Shown piece after piece: positions 4,448 through 5,473 of a DNA stretch of 5,473 nt (within the stretch, counting starts at the first letter, position 1; every line of letters starts with the position of its first letter). Below the pieces are notes generated by a model. The model was given only the letters and a program-made list of their open reading frames with translations, was not told where the DNA came from and did no database searches. This DNA comes from Conexibacter sp. (GTDB taxonomy: Bacteria; Actinomycetota; Thermoleophilia; Solirubrobacterales; Solirubrobacteraceae). The stretch lies in NCBI GenBank assembly GCA_025964215.1, contig JAOPZG010000566.1:1-5473 (forward strand), given 5' to 3'. A program made the position numbers and the translations under genes.

Positions 4448-5097
4448 CGCGCTTCCACGAGGGCCAGGGCGAACCCGTCCCAGCCCTTGCTCCCGACGGT
4501 CTGCACGGCCGTCGCGGTCACGTTCGACGCCGCGCCGAGCAGCTCGGTGAAGCGCCGGATCCCCTGCACGCGCGGGTCCTCGCTGGCCGCGTTGGCGAGC
4601 TCGCCGTCGCGGACGACGTTGTCGGCGACGATCAGGCTCCCCGGCCGCGTGAGCCGCAGCGCCCACTCGAGGTACTCGGGGTTGCGCTGCTTGTCGGCGT
4701 CGAGGAAGACGAGGTCGAACGGGCCCTCGAGCCGCGGGAGCGTCTCCAGCGCGGCGCCGACCCGGACCTCGACGCGGTCGGCGAGCCCCGCGTCCTCGAG
4801 GTTCGCGCGCGCGACCTCAGCGTAGGCCGGCTCGGCCTCCAGCGTGACGAGCCGCCCGCCCTCCGGCAGCGCCCGCGCGAGCCAGATCGTGCTGTAGCCG
4901 GCGAGCGTCCCGAGCTCCAGGATCGTGCGCGCGCCCGAGATCCGCGCGAGCAGGTGCAGCAGCTTGCCCTGGTTGGGCGCGACGTCGTGGGCCGGGAGCC
5001 CGGCCGCGGCGGCGCGCGCGAGCGCCGCGTCGAGGATCGGGTCCTCCCCGACGAGCTGCGCGTTGATGTAGGTGTCGACGGCGTCCCAGGTGCTCAC
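4444..5097 (-). CDS. Class I SAM-dependent O-methyltransferase (catechol/caffeoyl-CoA OMT type)
   Basis: A 217-residue cytoplasmic methyltransferase of O-methyltransferase family 3. Motif I, TILELGTLAGYST, is at 58-70, and the SAM ribose-binding acid is likely Glu87 (VTLEAEP). DLVFLDADKQRN (128-139) supplies the metal-binding Asp133 and the following Asp135-Lys136. VADNVVRDGEL (157-167) gives the second metal pair Asp159-Asn160. The N-terminus (INAQLVGEDPILDAAL) also matches the family, whose members methylate catechol-like hydroxyls using Mg and S-adenosylmethionine; the substrate here is unknown. The start is GTG at 5097-5095, seven bases after the stop of the gene upstream, so the two are probably co-transcribed. 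Its TAA interlocks with the cheY TAG. Length (about 215-225) is normal and all key residues are present. Confidence 0.92.
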   Translation of the reverse strand: MSTWDAVDTYINAQLVGEDPILDAALARAAAAGLPAHDVAPNQGKLLHLLARISGARTILELGTLAGYSTIWLARALPEGGRLVTLEAEPAYAEVARANLEDAGLADRVEVRVGAALETLPRLEGPFDLVFLDADKQRNPEYLEWALRLTRPGSLIVADNVVRDGELANAASEDPRVQGIRRFTELLGAASNVTATAVQTVGSKGWDGFALALVEAR

Positions 5098-5104
5098 CAG
5101 GGGA

Positions 5105-5473
5105 TCATGCCCAGGTGGCGAACTTCACGAGCTGCCGCTCGACCCCGGCGCCGCGCCCCGCGAGCACGCAGGTGTGGCCGTCGCGCTGCCAGGTGACGAC
5201 CGTCGCGCCGTCGCGGCGCACCACCGCGAGGTCGAGGCCGCCCGCCAGGACGTGGCGCGCGCCGGCCGGGACCGCGAGCGGCTTGCCGTCCACGATCGTG
5301 TAGCCGACGGCGCCGCGCGGGCCGCGGTAGACGACGGTCGTCGCCTTGCGCCCGGAGACCGTGTCCCAGCGGACGCCGGTCGTCTTCCACCTCGGCCACG
5401 CGTACTCGTAGTTGGGGAAGCTGATCCCGGCGACCTTCGCGCGCACGAGCTGCACGTTCGCGGGATCGACCGC
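5105..5473 (-). CDS. Unidentified protein, C-terminal part (5' end outside window); possibly anti-sigma-factor-like
   Basis: The frame is open to the window edge and ends at TGA 5107-5105, giving about 122 residues. A GTG at 5455 could be an internal start, but the frame continues upstream without a stop, and the sequence there (AVDPAN) reads as coding, so I treat the gene as cut by the edge. The visible part looks like a soluble, beta-rich domain: FPNYEYAWPRWKTTGVRWD, then ATTVVYRGPRGAVGYTIVDG, then AGARHVLAGG, VVTWQRDGHTCVLAGRG and a final LVKFATWA. It has one cysteine and no membrane segment. From memory, similar tails occur in actinobacterial zinc-finger anti-sigma-factor-like membrane proteins, but the N-terminal zinc finger and membrane helix that would prove this are outside the window. 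It lies seven bases upstream of the O-methyltransferase gene. Confidence 0.6.
   Translation of the reverse strand, partial: AVDPANVQLVRAKVAGISFPNYEYAWPRWKTTGVRWDTVSGRKATTVVYRGPRGAVGYTIVDGKPLAVPAGARHVLAGGLDLAVVRRDGATVVTWQRDGHTCVLAGRGAGVERQLVKFATWA

Noticed and set aside
1..5473. Mobile element, CRISPR array, tRNA or defence system
   Set aside because: No transposase or integrase motifs, no regularly spaced repeats, no tRNA-like cloverleaf, and no toxin, nuclease or phage gene were found on either strand.

Overview
The window is about 5.5 kb of very GC-rich DNA, with G or C at nearly all third codon positions, packed with short-spaced genes on both strands. Codon usage, near-leaderless starts and the protein types suggest a soil actinobacterium, most likely Thermoleophilia/Solirubrobacterales (Conexibacter, Solirubrobacter or Patulibacter-like). 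That placement is inferred from style; no marker gene here proves it.

Layout, left to right. (1) The 3' end of an HrpA-type RNA helicase gene (+, 1-614). (2) A roughly 115-base convergent gap holding stop-codon-spanning hairpins and a larger foldable element (643-713). (3) An isoprenylcysteine methyltransferase-family membrane protein (-, 729-1232). (4) Divergent from it, a stand-alone GroES-like cochaperonin with an acidic tail (+, 1276-1635), then a 62-residue protein resembling YjfB-type putative motility proteins (+, 1688-1876). (5) A 306-base gene-free convergent gap with three strong hairpins, the best being a 17-base inverted repeat with one mismatch (1945-1995). (6) A two-gene minus-strand operon for pseudouridine breakdown: psuG (3987-3079) overlapping the PfkB-family kinase gene, probably psuK (3082-2183), by an ATGA. 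(7) A single-domain CheY response regulator (+, 4088-4447). (8) A minus-strand pair: the C-terminal part of an unidentified protein, possibly anti-sigma-factor-like (5473-5105), followed after 7 bases by a class I O-methyltransferase (5097-4444), whose stop codon interlocks with that of cheY.

Functional links: PsuG and PsuK form a clear pathway that phosphorylates pseudouridine and splits it to uracil and ribose 5-phosphate. CheY and the YjfB-like peptide both hint at a motile, chemotactic organism but are not in one operon. The other genes look like independent housekeeping units. No mobile element, CRISPR array, tRNA, rRNA or defence gene was seen. Nothing clearly amounts to a new multi-gene system; the least explained parts are the structured intergenic elements at 643-735 and 1945-1995.
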